Shown here: piece by piece, positions 55,431 to 64,000 of the stretch
Layout of the letters: every line of letters begins with the position of its first letter
How positions within the stretch are numbered: the stretch's first letter is position 1
From: Ichthyophis bannanicus
Taxonomy: Eukaryota > Chordata > Amphibia > Gymnophiona > Ichthyophiidae
Direction of reading: 5' to 3'
DNA length: 64,000 bases
NCBI GenBank assembly: GCA_033557465.1
Contig: CM066043.1
Coordinates: 113,504,778-113,568,777 of the forward strand
Made by a program: the position numbers and the translations under genes
The notes under the pieces: model-generated
What the model was told of the DNA's origin: nothing
Database searches by the model: none
What the model saw: only the letters and a program-made list of their open reading frames with translations

Positions 55431-56645
55431 TCTACTAAACATTTGTATGGCGTTACAAGGCGTACACAGCGCTGCACAGACACATGTAAAAGAGAGTCCC
55501 TGCTCATCAGAGCTTACAATCTAGTCAAAAGAATCAACAGAGTAGCTGTAGACATAGAATACATGTAGGAGGAATGGTAAGGAAACAACGGAGTTTAGGC
55601 AAATCGAGATCCGAAAGCGGCAGTGAAGAGGTGAGTTTTCAGCCCGGATGTGAAAAGGGCCAGAGATGGTCTGATGTACAGACTCAGGTAGTTTGTTCCA
55701 GGCATAAGGAGCAGCAAGGTGAAAGGAGCAAAGTCTAGAGTTGGCAATAGAAGATAAGGACATAGATAGAAGCAATTTGCCAGAAAAGCAGAGTACCCGA
55801 GAAGGGGTGTAGGGCAAAAGAAGAGTGGAAAGGTAGTGAGGAGCTGCAGAGTGAATGCACTTATAGGTCAGCAGGAGAAGTTTGAACTGGATGTGCAAAT
55901 GGATAGGGAGCCAGTGAAGTGACTTGAGAAGAGGGGTAATATGAGCATGACGAGACTGGTAGAAGATTAGCCGTGCAGCAGTGTTGAACTGATTGACGTG
56001 GAGAGAGATGATTCAGAGGGAGACCAGCAAGGGGTAGGTTACAATCGTCAAGATGAGAGGTGACTAAAGAGTGAAGGATGACTTTTAATGATGTGGAGAA
56101 AGAAATGGTAGGTTTTAGCTATCAGTTGGATGTGTGTGGAGAAGGAGAGAGAGGAGTCAAAGACTACCTCAAGGTTGTGAGCTAAGGAGACAAGGAGGAG
56201 TAGAGAGTTATCCACAGAGACTGAGAAAGGAGAAAGGGGAGAGGAGGGTTTAGGGGGAAAAATAAGCAGCTCAGTTTTGGCTTTGTTCAATTTCAAGCGG
56301 TGGTGAGACATCCAAGCTTAAATGTCAGAAAGGCAAGCAGAGATCCAGACCTGGATTGCTGGAGAGATTTCAGGGGTAGAGAGGTAGATCTCGGGGGAGT
56401 CAGCGTAAAAGATGGTCGTGAAAGCCATGGGAAGAGATGAGTGCACCAAATGACTGGGTATAAAGAGAGAAAAAGAATGGACCCAAGGCAGACCCTTGGG
56501 GTACACCAACTGATAGTGGGATAGCAGTAGAGGATCCAGCAGAACAAACGCTGAAGGAGTGATGGGAGAGATAAGAAGCGAACTGGGATAGCACAGAGCC
56601 CTTAAAACCAAGCGAGGACAAGGTATCAAGGAGAAGGTTGCCTGG
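55431..56645 (-). mobile_element. L2-type LINE 3' part, antisense
   Basis: The minus strand encodes [39 protein letters not shown], a degraded YADS in the active-site position, HHRLKLNKAKTELLIFPPKP and FDSSLSFSTHIQLIAKTYHF, then FKLLLLTYKCIHSAAPHYLS and LAAPYAWNKLPESVHQTISG. Stops and frameshifts are present. It overlaps the same RT region as the sense fragment, so it is a second, tail-to-tail copy. Confidence 0.8.
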
Positions 56646-57087
56646 GGTGGGTGGGAAAAAAACTAACTACCTGTCTGCTTTCTTTTAACACTATAAGGGG
56701 CTATCTAAATCTAAGAGAAATGCATTTTAGACCTCTAAAACAAGTTGAGAATTATTTTTACTTTTTGAATGAAATCAAAAGCAGACTTTTCCAAATAAAC
56801 ACTCAACCACCAAATTTGCCAGCAAGATAATGTTTCCCTTATCCACAGAGGCTCTGTCTGTGTTCAGCTTTCCTTGGCACTTTCAAGTCAATGCAGAAAC
56901 CCTGTGCTAGAGCCCAGTGCTTAAAGCTCTAGCACAGGGTTTCATAGTGTGACTTTAAGCCTGACTCTGTGCTGGAATGCACTATTCAACTTATCCAATG
57001 TGCAAAAAGCTGAACACATGCACACAGAAGTTAGCACAAGTTTGGCGTGCTGTCCCGGAGAAATGGTCTTCTGAGGGGAGATTTGAC
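56646..57087 (+). other. Intron sequence, nothing recognised
   Basis: Contains a short hairpin (AGCACAGGGTTTCAT / ACCCTGTGCTAGAGC near 56900-56945). Confidence 0.5.
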
Positions 57088-57849
57088 ACTTCAACTCAGA
57101 TGACCTAGGCATTGGGGAAAGCCCCTGATGCCCTCAGAATACTGTCGGGGGGGGGGGGGGGGCTGGTGCCCCTGATACCGACCTCTCAACAGAAAACACA
57201 TCCCTGGCGGCCTTGATCCCCGTCTGCCTGATAAAATTTTTTTTAAAAAAACAGTCCCTGTGTGGCCCAGCGGCCCCGATTTTCCCCCTTGCATCCAATA
57301 AAAAAAAAACACAGTGGCCCACCCATCCAATAAAAAAAAGTTCTAGTGGCCCCTTGAACCCCCTACCCACCTCCCAGTACCTTTAGTCTGGAGCGGAAGC
57401 ATTGCCCATCTACTCCCACCCCTGTGCTACCATCTTGAAAAATTGCAGCCCCTGGCCCTGTGCGTTGCATCCTGGGATCCTTATATGGCAGTCTGACCCT
57501 GCCTGGTATATCCCAGCATGCACCGTGCGGGGCCAGGTGCTGCCATTTTTCAAGATGGCCGTGCAGGAGCAGTAGCACGTGAGCAATGCTCCCACTCTGG
57601 ATTAAAGGTACCAGGAGGAGGGCAGGGGGTTTGGCTGGCACTGGGCCACCAAGCCTTTTTGTTATTGGGTGTGGGGATCAGGGCTGCTGGGCCACTAGGG
57701 ATTTTTTTATTGGGTGGGGATCAAGGCCACTGGGGTTTTGGTTTCTGTTAGGGGGTCGATGTTGGGGGCGTTGGCACGGTCCCCCCCCCGAACATTATTC
57801 CAATGGCATTGAGGGCTTTCCCTGATGCCTGGATCATCTGAGGTGAAGC
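57088..57849. repeat. Foldback element, about 760 bp, arms complementary almost throughout
   Basis: The left end (ACTTCAACTCAGATGACC, GGGGAAAGCCC, a G run at 57148-57164) is complementary to the right end (a C run near 57779-57789, GGGCTTTCCCTGATGCC, CATCTGAGGTGAAG). Inner arms also pair (CAGTACCTTTAGTCTGGAGC with the complement of CTGGATTAAAGGTACCAGG; ACCATCTTGAAAAATTGCAG with the complement of TGCCATTTTTCAAGATGGC). The centre is near 57490. Both strands give similar short frames, a consequence of the symmetry. Confidence 0.88.
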
Positions 57850-59280
57850 TTCATAAATTTCATAACAAAGTCATCCTTCAAAACATGCAAACACCCCCCA
57901 CTCCAAAACATCCATTCATCCCCCAGAAAACAACCAGGTCTTCAGCAACTTGCGGAAAGCCAACAGGGAAGTCTGGGCACAAAGCTCCAAAGGGGAGAGC
58001 ATTCCATTGCTCACAGGACATAATCTGAAGGCCTTTTCCTAACTAGAGGCCCTCTGAACTACTTCGTCTCGGCACATGACACCGTTGTCAGCTGTGCCTG
58101 GGAGGACTGTAGCAGACAAGCCAACAACACATACAGATAGCTAGGCCGCGCAACTTGGAGGACCCGAAAAACAAGCATCAATACTTTAAACAGTCCATGC
58201 TGCCACAGTGGCAGCCAGTGTAGCTGGATAAGGGAGGGCCGTGCACTTTTCCGGGGGTGAGCTTCAGTGAGGAGCCCTGTGGCCATATTTTGCACAATGT
58301 GAAGGCATCGGAGGGCCCTACCTCAAAAACCAGCATACAGGATGTTATAATAATTATGTGTATCATGCACCAGAGTCTGTACAACAAGTCTCAGAGCCGA
58401 CGTTTCCAGGTAGGGCCGCTGCTGCTGGGTAAGACAAAGCTTAAGCCAAGTCAACTTAACCACACAACCGAGCTGCCTCTCTCCAACTCCGGTGCATTCT
58501 AGTATGACACCCAGGGAATACAGTTGAGGTAGGCAGTTGAGGAAAGTCTAACCACACAGCCATCCCGAAACAGGCACACCATTTTATGAACATTGAGCAC
58601 CAGGCCACTGTCTGACAGCCAGTCATGAACCTGCGTGAGACATTTGTTCAGCCACGCCATGACTACATTCAAGCCCCTGCTCAAAGAAACCAGGATCTGG
58701 AGGTCGTCAGCATAGGCATAAAAGGAAAGACCGAAGGCGCCTATAACTGCTCCCAGGGGCTGTAAGTAAATATTGAATAACAAAGGGGATAAGGGAGAAC
58801 CTTGGGGTACCCTCCCATTCCCAAGTGTATAAGGGCGAGTGGCCCACCGGACCCCTGACCCAGAAGCATCTGTCAGACAAGAATGAGTCCACCCATGTGA
58901 GCACTACCCCACCTAGCCCCAAAGCACTACAAGGTTCCAGAAGGAGCCGATGCTCAACCAATTCGGACACTGCCGACAAGCCCATGTGTGGCTCGACCAG
59001 CAGCACTGAGAGGCCATGGACCTGGTCAAGCGCAACAAGGTCTCCACCCCACTACTTAAGCAAAAACCCCACTGATCCACATCCAAAAGCACATGGTCCT
59101 CCAAAAATCTCTTTGCATGCCAAGTGCTCTGCAAGTTTAGTGCGGCTGTTATTTGGCACTTTTCCAGCACTAGCTTGCTTTCTGCATCGGAGATCAAGCC
59201 TAGCGTGGGAAAACCACCAGAAAATGCCGCGCTAAGCTTTCCTGCATCGGCCCGTTTATGACAATAAAATTGTAACAAAA
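57850..59280 (-). mobile_element. L2-type LINE (second family), antisense, decayed
   Basis: Minus-strand pieces read DVDQWGFCLSSGVETLLRL (59110-59040), VEPHMGLSAVSELVEHRLLL, LSFYAYADDLQILVSLSRG (YADD active site, near 58710) and WLSDSGLVLNVHKMVCLF. A C-terminal piece (SLIQLHWLPLWQHGLFKVLM) lies near 58230. Frequent stops. Confidence 0.75.
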
Positions 59281-59855
59281 TATGGATGTTAAGGCAATTT
59301 TAGGAAGCTGAGCCAATTTGTGTTTTCTATAACAGTGTGAAGATCAAGAAACCAAAAAAATCTTGATTGAATATTCTTAATTATGCCTTGAATATTTCTG
59401 TAGTTCTTTTGTTTAAAGTGTAGCATATGTTGTATAGATCTCTACTGTTTAATGCATTCTGAATAAAGTGGGTTATGCCTGGCAGCTAAGAAAGATATCT
59501 CCTTTTGCAGAAATAATTGGACAGACTTAATAAGCCTCTTGATCTTTTTTGCTGTTCTCTGTGTTACTGTGAGAGGTGCTGCAGACCTTAACTGTAGAGG
59601 ATGCCTGTGTGCAGGTTTAAAAGCCTCTTGTCCTTCCCATCTCTTAGTGCAGTAAAGGAACGCAAACCGCTGTCCAATAGCATTGTAATCCACGTCTGCA
59701 CAAAAAGCAGCTAATTTCCTTACAGCCGAAATGAATGCACTAGAAATGAAGTGAAGAAAGTGTCTGTAGCCTGTTTGCAGAAGAAATTTTCTTAACTTGG
59801 GAGTCCTTACTATTTGAAGTTGTTTTTATTAAATAAAGAAAACTTTTTCTCCTAG
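59281..59855 (+). other. SPG11 intron 3' end, nothing recognised
   Basis: Unique-looking AT-rich sequence with a good pyrimidine tract and acceptor at its end. Confidence 0.6.
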
Positions 59856-60001
59856 ATCTGCAACTGATTTTCCAGGCCAGCCTTGCAAATGCTCAGATTC
59901 TAATGCCTAGCAGCCACGTGGGTGTGAGCAGCATGCTTCTGGAAGGACATACTCTTCTGGCACTGGCGACTACGGTGTATGCCCCCGGAGGGATAAGTCA
60001 G
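59856..60001 (+). CDS. SPG11: SPG11 exon e (internal)
   Basis: The acceptor is TTTTTCTCCTAG (59855) and the donor is AGTCAG|GTAAGA (60002). It starts with two bases completing an aspartate codon, followed by 48 complete codons and a phase-0 end. It encodes LIFQASLANAQILMPSSHVG, then MLLEGHTLLALATTVYAPGG, very close to mammalian spatacsin. The next expected exon (a VVQNE-like segment in mammals) was not found before the window ends. Confidence 0.95.
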
Positions 60002-60385
60002 GTAAGAGCGCTACTGCATGCGTGAGTCTGACATCCAGCAGCTCTAGATTTGGGCATGCTTACTAAATGCAGTGCTTCTCACGCTTGCGGCTTGAATCGA
60101 GAAAGGTTTCAACAGACGCCTGAGGTTGAATATCAGCCTGGAAATGGAGGGCTCGTTCAGTGACAGTTCTGAGGGGAGATGCCCTGCACTCCAGGAAGCT
60201 ACGGAGGCACCATTCACAGCTTTTTGGAGGAGACAGAGAAAATCAGGCTTGATTTAGAGCCCAGGAGACAAACTGCATGTTCCCATGCCTCAGGACTAAT
60301 GACTAGTGAGAGAGTTTCTTTTATACAGCTGTAGTTTTCTTTTTAAGTTATATTAAACGAGTCTGTTTAGGACATCTATTATATT
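60002..60385 (+). other. SPG11 intron 5' part, nothing recognised
   Basis: Begins with the GTAAGA donor; no repeat or ORF supported. Confidence 0.6.
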
Positions 60386-61010
60386 TTTATTTCATTTATT
60401 TATATTTCTTATATACCATGCTATTATAATCAGTGCGGTTTACAGTTGAAACAGAACATACTAAAATGTAACAGGTCACATTAAGTTTACATTGAACAGG
60501 GGGAACATGGAAGAAACCGGGGGAACTATATACAAATTATGAATACTCTTACGAAAGACATATAAGGATCTTTAAACAGAGGCCTATGCTCATGGGTCAG
60601 GGAGAGAAGGTAGGGAAAAGCTGACGGGAGGCTGATCTATGGGGCGGGCTAGGTAGGAAGGTAAGGTGATGGCTGTGTGCTTTCCGGAATTGGTATCAGG
60701 GTAATGTTGTAGGAACAGGAGGTGCTTAAGAGCTTTTCTGAATAACGCTAGGTTCGAGATGGCTCGGATTTCAGCTGGGAGGGCATTCCAGGCCAAAGGT
60801 GCGAAAATGGATTAGGATCTACTGACTGTTGTCTTTGTACATTTTATCAACAACTTAGGGACTTCAACTGTATTCATCAATGTAGATCTCCTGATTCTGT
60901 TGACTGGTGTGCCGTGGAGAAGTTTACTGATGGGCGTGGGGGGCTGGTTCTTGAGGGCTTTGAATGTCAGGACTAGAGTCTTGTAATGGATTCTAATATT
61001 AATTCTGTTT
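60386..61010 (-). mobile_element. L2-type LINE 3' end, antisense
   Basis: The plus strand starts with the complement of the LINE tail (TTTATTTCATTTATTTATAT, ATATACCATGCTATTATAAT, GCGGTTTACAGTTG). The minus strand at 60796-60590 encodes MAWNALPAEIRAISNLALFR, the L2-group C-terminal WNxLP motif. Confidence 0.78.
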
Positions 61011-61019
61011 AGCTACTAT

Positions 61020-63170
61020 CCTATGCTGCTCGCCCTCTCCAGCAGAAGTCACAGCATGCGCTCCCTCCACTAAGCCCTCCCACTGCTGCTCCCCCACTCC
61101 AGCAGAAGCCACAGCATGCCCTCTCTCCACTAACCCTCCCACTGCTGCTCCTCCACTCCAGCAGAAGCCACAGCATGCCCTCCCTCCACTAACCCTCCCA
61201 CTGCTGCTCCCCCACTCCAGCAGAAGCCACAGCACCCGCTCCCTCCACTAACCCACTGCTGCTCCCCCACTCCAGCAGAGGCCACAGCACCCGCTCCCTC
61301 CACTAACCCTCCCACTGCTGCTCCCCCACTCCAGCAGAAGCCACAGCATGCCCTCCCTCCACTAACCCTCCCACTGCTGCTCCCCCACTCCAGCAGAAGC
61401 CACAGCATGCCCTCCCTCCACTAACCCTCCCACTGCTGCTCCTCCATTCCAGCAGAGGCCACAGCAACCGCTCCCTCCACTAACCCTCCCACTGCTGCTC
61501 CCCCACTCCAGCAGAGGCCACAGCATGCCCTCCCTCCACTAACCCTCCCACTGCTGCTCCCCCACTGCAGCAGAAGCCACAGCACCCGCTCCCTCCACTA
61601 ACCCTCCCACTGCTGCTCCCCCACTCCTGCTTCCCCCACGCCAGCAGACGCCACAGCATCCCCTCCCTCCACTAACCCTCCCACTGCTGCTCCCCCACGC
61701 CAGCAGAGGCCACAGCATGCCCTCCCTCCACTAACCCTCCCACTGCAGCTCCCCCACTCCAGCAGAAGCCACAGCATCCCCTCCCTCCACTAACCCTCCC
61801 ACTGCTGCTCCCCCACTCCAGCAGAGGCCACAGCATCCCCTCCCTCCACTAACCCTCCCACTGCTGCTCCCCCACTCCAGCAGAAGCCACAGCATCCCCT
61901 CCCCCCCACTAACCTTCCCACTGCTGCTCCCCTACTCCAGCAGAAGCCACAGCATGCCCTCCCTCCACTAACCCTCCTCCCACTGCTGCTCCCCCACTCC
62001 AGCAGAGGCCACAGCATCCGCTCCCTCCACTAACCCTCCTCACACTGCTGCTCCCCCCACTCAAGCAGAAGCCACAGCATGCCCTCCCCAGACTAACCCT
62101 CCCTCCACTAACCCTCCCACTGCTGCTCCCCCACTCCAGCAGAAGCCACAGCATGCCCTGCCTCCACTAACCCTACCACTGCTGCTCCCCCACTCCGGCA
62201 AAAGCCACAACATGCCCTCCCTGCACTAAGCCCTCCCACTGCTGCTCCCCCACTACCGGAAGAAGCCACAGCACCCGCTCCCTCCACTAAGCCCTCCCAC
62301 TGCTGCTCCCCCACTCCAGCAGAAGCCACAGCATCCCCTCCCTCCACTAACCCTCCTCCCACTGCTGCTCCCCCACTCCAGCAGAAGCCACAGCATCCCC
62401 TCCCTCCACTAACCCTCCCACTGCTGCTCCCCCACTCCAGCAGAAGCCACAGCATGCCCTCCCTCCACTAACCCTCCCACTGCTGCTCCCCCACTCCAGC
62501 AGAGGCCACAGCATGCCCTCCCTCCACTAACCCTCCCACTGCTGCTCCCCCACTCCAGCAGAGGCCACAGCATGCCCTCCCTCCACTAACCCTCCCACAG
62601 CTGCTCCCCACTCCGGCAGAAGCCACAACATGCCCTCCCTCCACTTATCCTCCCACTGCTGCTCCCCCACTCCAGCAGAAGCCACAGCATGCCCTCCCTC
62701 CACTAACCCTCCCACTGCTGCTCCCCCACTCCAGCAGAAGCCACAGCATGCCCTCCCTCCACTAACCCTCCCACTGCTGCTCCCCCACTCCAGCAGAAGC
62801 CACAGCATGCCCTCCCTCCACTAACCCTCCCACTGCTGCTCCCCCACTCCAGCAGAAGCCACAGCATGCCCTCCCTCCACTAACCCTCCCACTGCTGCTC
62901 CCCCACTCCAGCAGAAGCCACAGCATGCCCTCCCTCCACTAACCTTCCCACTGCTGCTCCCCCACTCCAGCAAAAGCCACAGCACCCGCTCCCTCCACTA
63001 ACCCTACCACTGCTGCTCCCCCACTCCAGCAGAAGCCACAGCATGCCCTCCCTCCACCCCTCCTCCCACTGCTGCTCCCCCACTCCAGCAGAAGCCACAG
63101 CATGCCCTCCCTCCACTAACCCTCCCACTGCTGCTCCCCCACTCCAGCAGAAGCCACAGCATCCGCTCCC
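61020..63170 (+). repeat. 59-bp minisatellite, about 36 units
   Basis: The unit is CCCTCCCTCCACTAACC, CTCCCACTGCTGCTCC and CCCACTCCAGCAGAAGCCACAGCATG (written in pieces). The period is 59 bp (for example ACTGCTGCT at 61141 and 61200). It is strongly strand-biased (C-rich on +). Variants alternate CATG/CATCC/CACCCG after CACAG. Frames on the minus strand (MLWLLLEWGSSSGRVSGG) are by-products. Confidence 0.96.
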
Positions 63171-63595
63171 TCCCAGGGGCGGCCCAAGGGGGGTGCGGGG
63201 CCATGTGCGGAGACTCGGTGCGGGGCCTCATTTGCATAAGTGGCCTTATTTGCATAAATAGTTGCATAATGTTACCATACACTAACTTTTAGTAAACATG
63301 TCTCTTAATGAGTGTATGGATAAAGAAAGACTGAAAGATTTCTACATTACTATAATCCAGTGCCAACCGCCAGGCACATTAGGAACTACTACAAACGCTG
63401 CCCATTTAGAACCCATAGCAAACCCGCCGTATCCTGAAGCATTACCAGGACTCACAAAGCACCATACCCTACATATCAAAAGGGAACACTGCAAATATTA
63501 AACCAATACATTTCAGAGAATACCCTGGGAAAGAGAACAAGTGGCAATGTAAAATAGAAATTACATAAATAGAATACCTCAGCTCAGTTACACAT
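63171..63595 (+). other. Intron sequence after the minisatellite, nothing recognised
   Basis: A short duplication of CATTTGCATAAGTGGCC / TATTTGCATAAATAG near 63230; otherwise unique-looking. Confidence 0.5.
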
Positions 63596-63599
63596 GCAG

Positions 63600-63860
63600 A
63601 ACATGTGGTCTTTTTCTGTCGTCATGTGGTCTTTTTCTGTCGTCATATTTCTATGTTTCTATAAGAGTAGTGGATCCGTGGAATAGTCTCCCAGTGGAGG
63701 TTGTAGAGATGAGGACAGTAACTGAATTCAAGAAAGCATGGGACCAACACAGAGGATCTCTAAAGGCAAAAAGTGGACTGTTGTAGTTGTTATGGAAGGA
63801 CAGACTAGATAGGCCATGTGGTCTTTTTCTGTCGTCATATTTCTATGTTTCTATAGACCA
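63600..63860 (+). mobile_element. CR1-group LINE 3' end
   Basis: 63665-63780 encodes SVDPWNSLPVEVVEM and TVTEFKKAWDQHRG, the CR1/L2-group ORF C-terminus. The 3' motif CATGTGGTCTTTTTCTGTCG plus TCATATTTCTATGTTTCTAT occurs at 63600-63662 (doubled) and again at 63817-63856. Confidence 0.78.
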
Positions 63861-64000
63861 TCACCAAACAAGGAATCACAATTTAGAAACAGGAAGACAA
63901 TAATTAAACTGGGAACCCCAAAAGCCAAACTTGGAATGTACAACAACACTGTAGAAATAAAACTATAAATTAATTTCCTCTTGTACCAAACAAAGCGCAG
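63861..64000 (+). other. Intron sequence to the window end
   Basis: No recognised feature. Confidence 0.5.

Larger units (their letters stand above)
17073..60001 (+). other. SPG11: SPG11 (spatacsin) gene, central part: five exons and four introns
   Basis: Five exons share one strand, have good splice sites, and keep compatible phases across all four junctions (1, 2, 2, 1 leftover bases). Together they give about 283 codons with no stop. The peptides match what I know of the middle of vertebrate spatacsin (about 2,400 residues), for example LCSSYMRNKILDRLA, FILYCLEHGL, EAHPWFEFLVQ and MLLEGHTLLALATT. Spatacsin partners spastizin (ZFYVE26) and AP-5 in autophagic lysosome reformation; this is family knowledge. 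Introns are 1308, 9376, 843 and 30552 bp. Upstream and downstream exons lie outside the window, so positions 1-17072 and 60002-64000 are most likely also SPG11 intron. Confidence 0.93.

Noticed and set aside
54853..56645. Single twin-primed LINE insertion
   Set aside because: The two fragments overlap in content and the order does not fit an inverted 5' part.
57363..57825. Matching ORFs on both strands (GPGAAIFQDG) as a gene pair
   Set aside because: They mirror each other because the region is an inverted repeat.
61020..63170. Regular repeats as a CRISPR array
   Set aside because: The units are contiguous with no unique spacers, and this is vertebrate intron DNA.

Overview
This is vertebrate nuclear DNA, not microbial. 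It holds five spliced exons of one host gene on the + strand, embedded in dense, nested transposable elements. The exons (17073-17248, 18557-18773, 28150-28353, 29197-29303, 59856-60001) join in consistent phase into about 283 codons. I recognise them as the central part of spatacsin (SPG11), a large cytosolic/lysosomal protein that works with spastizin and the AP-5 adaptor in lysosome reformation. The rest is intron, including one intron of 30.5 kb. The repeat content is dominated by DIRS tyrosine-recombinase retrotransposons, with CR1, L2 and RTE LINEs. That suggests an amphibian, probably a caecilian; the species assignment is inference from repeat content only.

Layout. 1-13196: three DIRS elements nested in one another (A inside B; C inside B). 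Element C is split by an L2 LINE, which is itself split by an antisense RTE fragment. 13200-16935: an RTE LINE split by a tRNA/MIR-like SINE fragment and a TTAA-flanked piggyBac-like element, which contains a Tigger/pogo-like element. 17073-18773: two SPG11 exons separated by a probable GC-AG intron with an inverted-repeat element. 18950-25370: DIRS remnants and an antisense CR1-type LINE, split by a deleted DIRS copy that itself carries a 1.26-kb LTR-like insertion with a long ORF. 25660-28125: a 45-bp minisatellite ending just before the next exon. 28150-29303: two exons. 29826-35251: decayed DIRS sequence. 35252-40480: 3' LTR and integrase remnant of an antisense LTR retroelement, whose LTR is split by a complete DNA transposon with an intact 575-codon ORF. 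40741-43640: a nearly full CR1-type LINE, antisense. 43919-54852: a gag-only DIRS derivative carrying about 2.5 kb of unrecognised sequence, split by an almost complete 5.7-kb DIRS element (47576-53320). 54853-59280: L2 fragments and a 760-bp foldback. 59856-60001: the last SPG11 exon. 61020-63170: a 59-bp minisatellite.

Only the SPG11 exons are host coding sequence. Nearly all element ORFs carry stops, frameshifts or insertions. The exceptions are the DNA transposon ORF (36013-37740), the ORF inside the LTR-like insertion (22109-22912) and the open recombinase frame of the 47576-53320 DIRS element. No tRNA, rRNA or CRISPR locus was seen.
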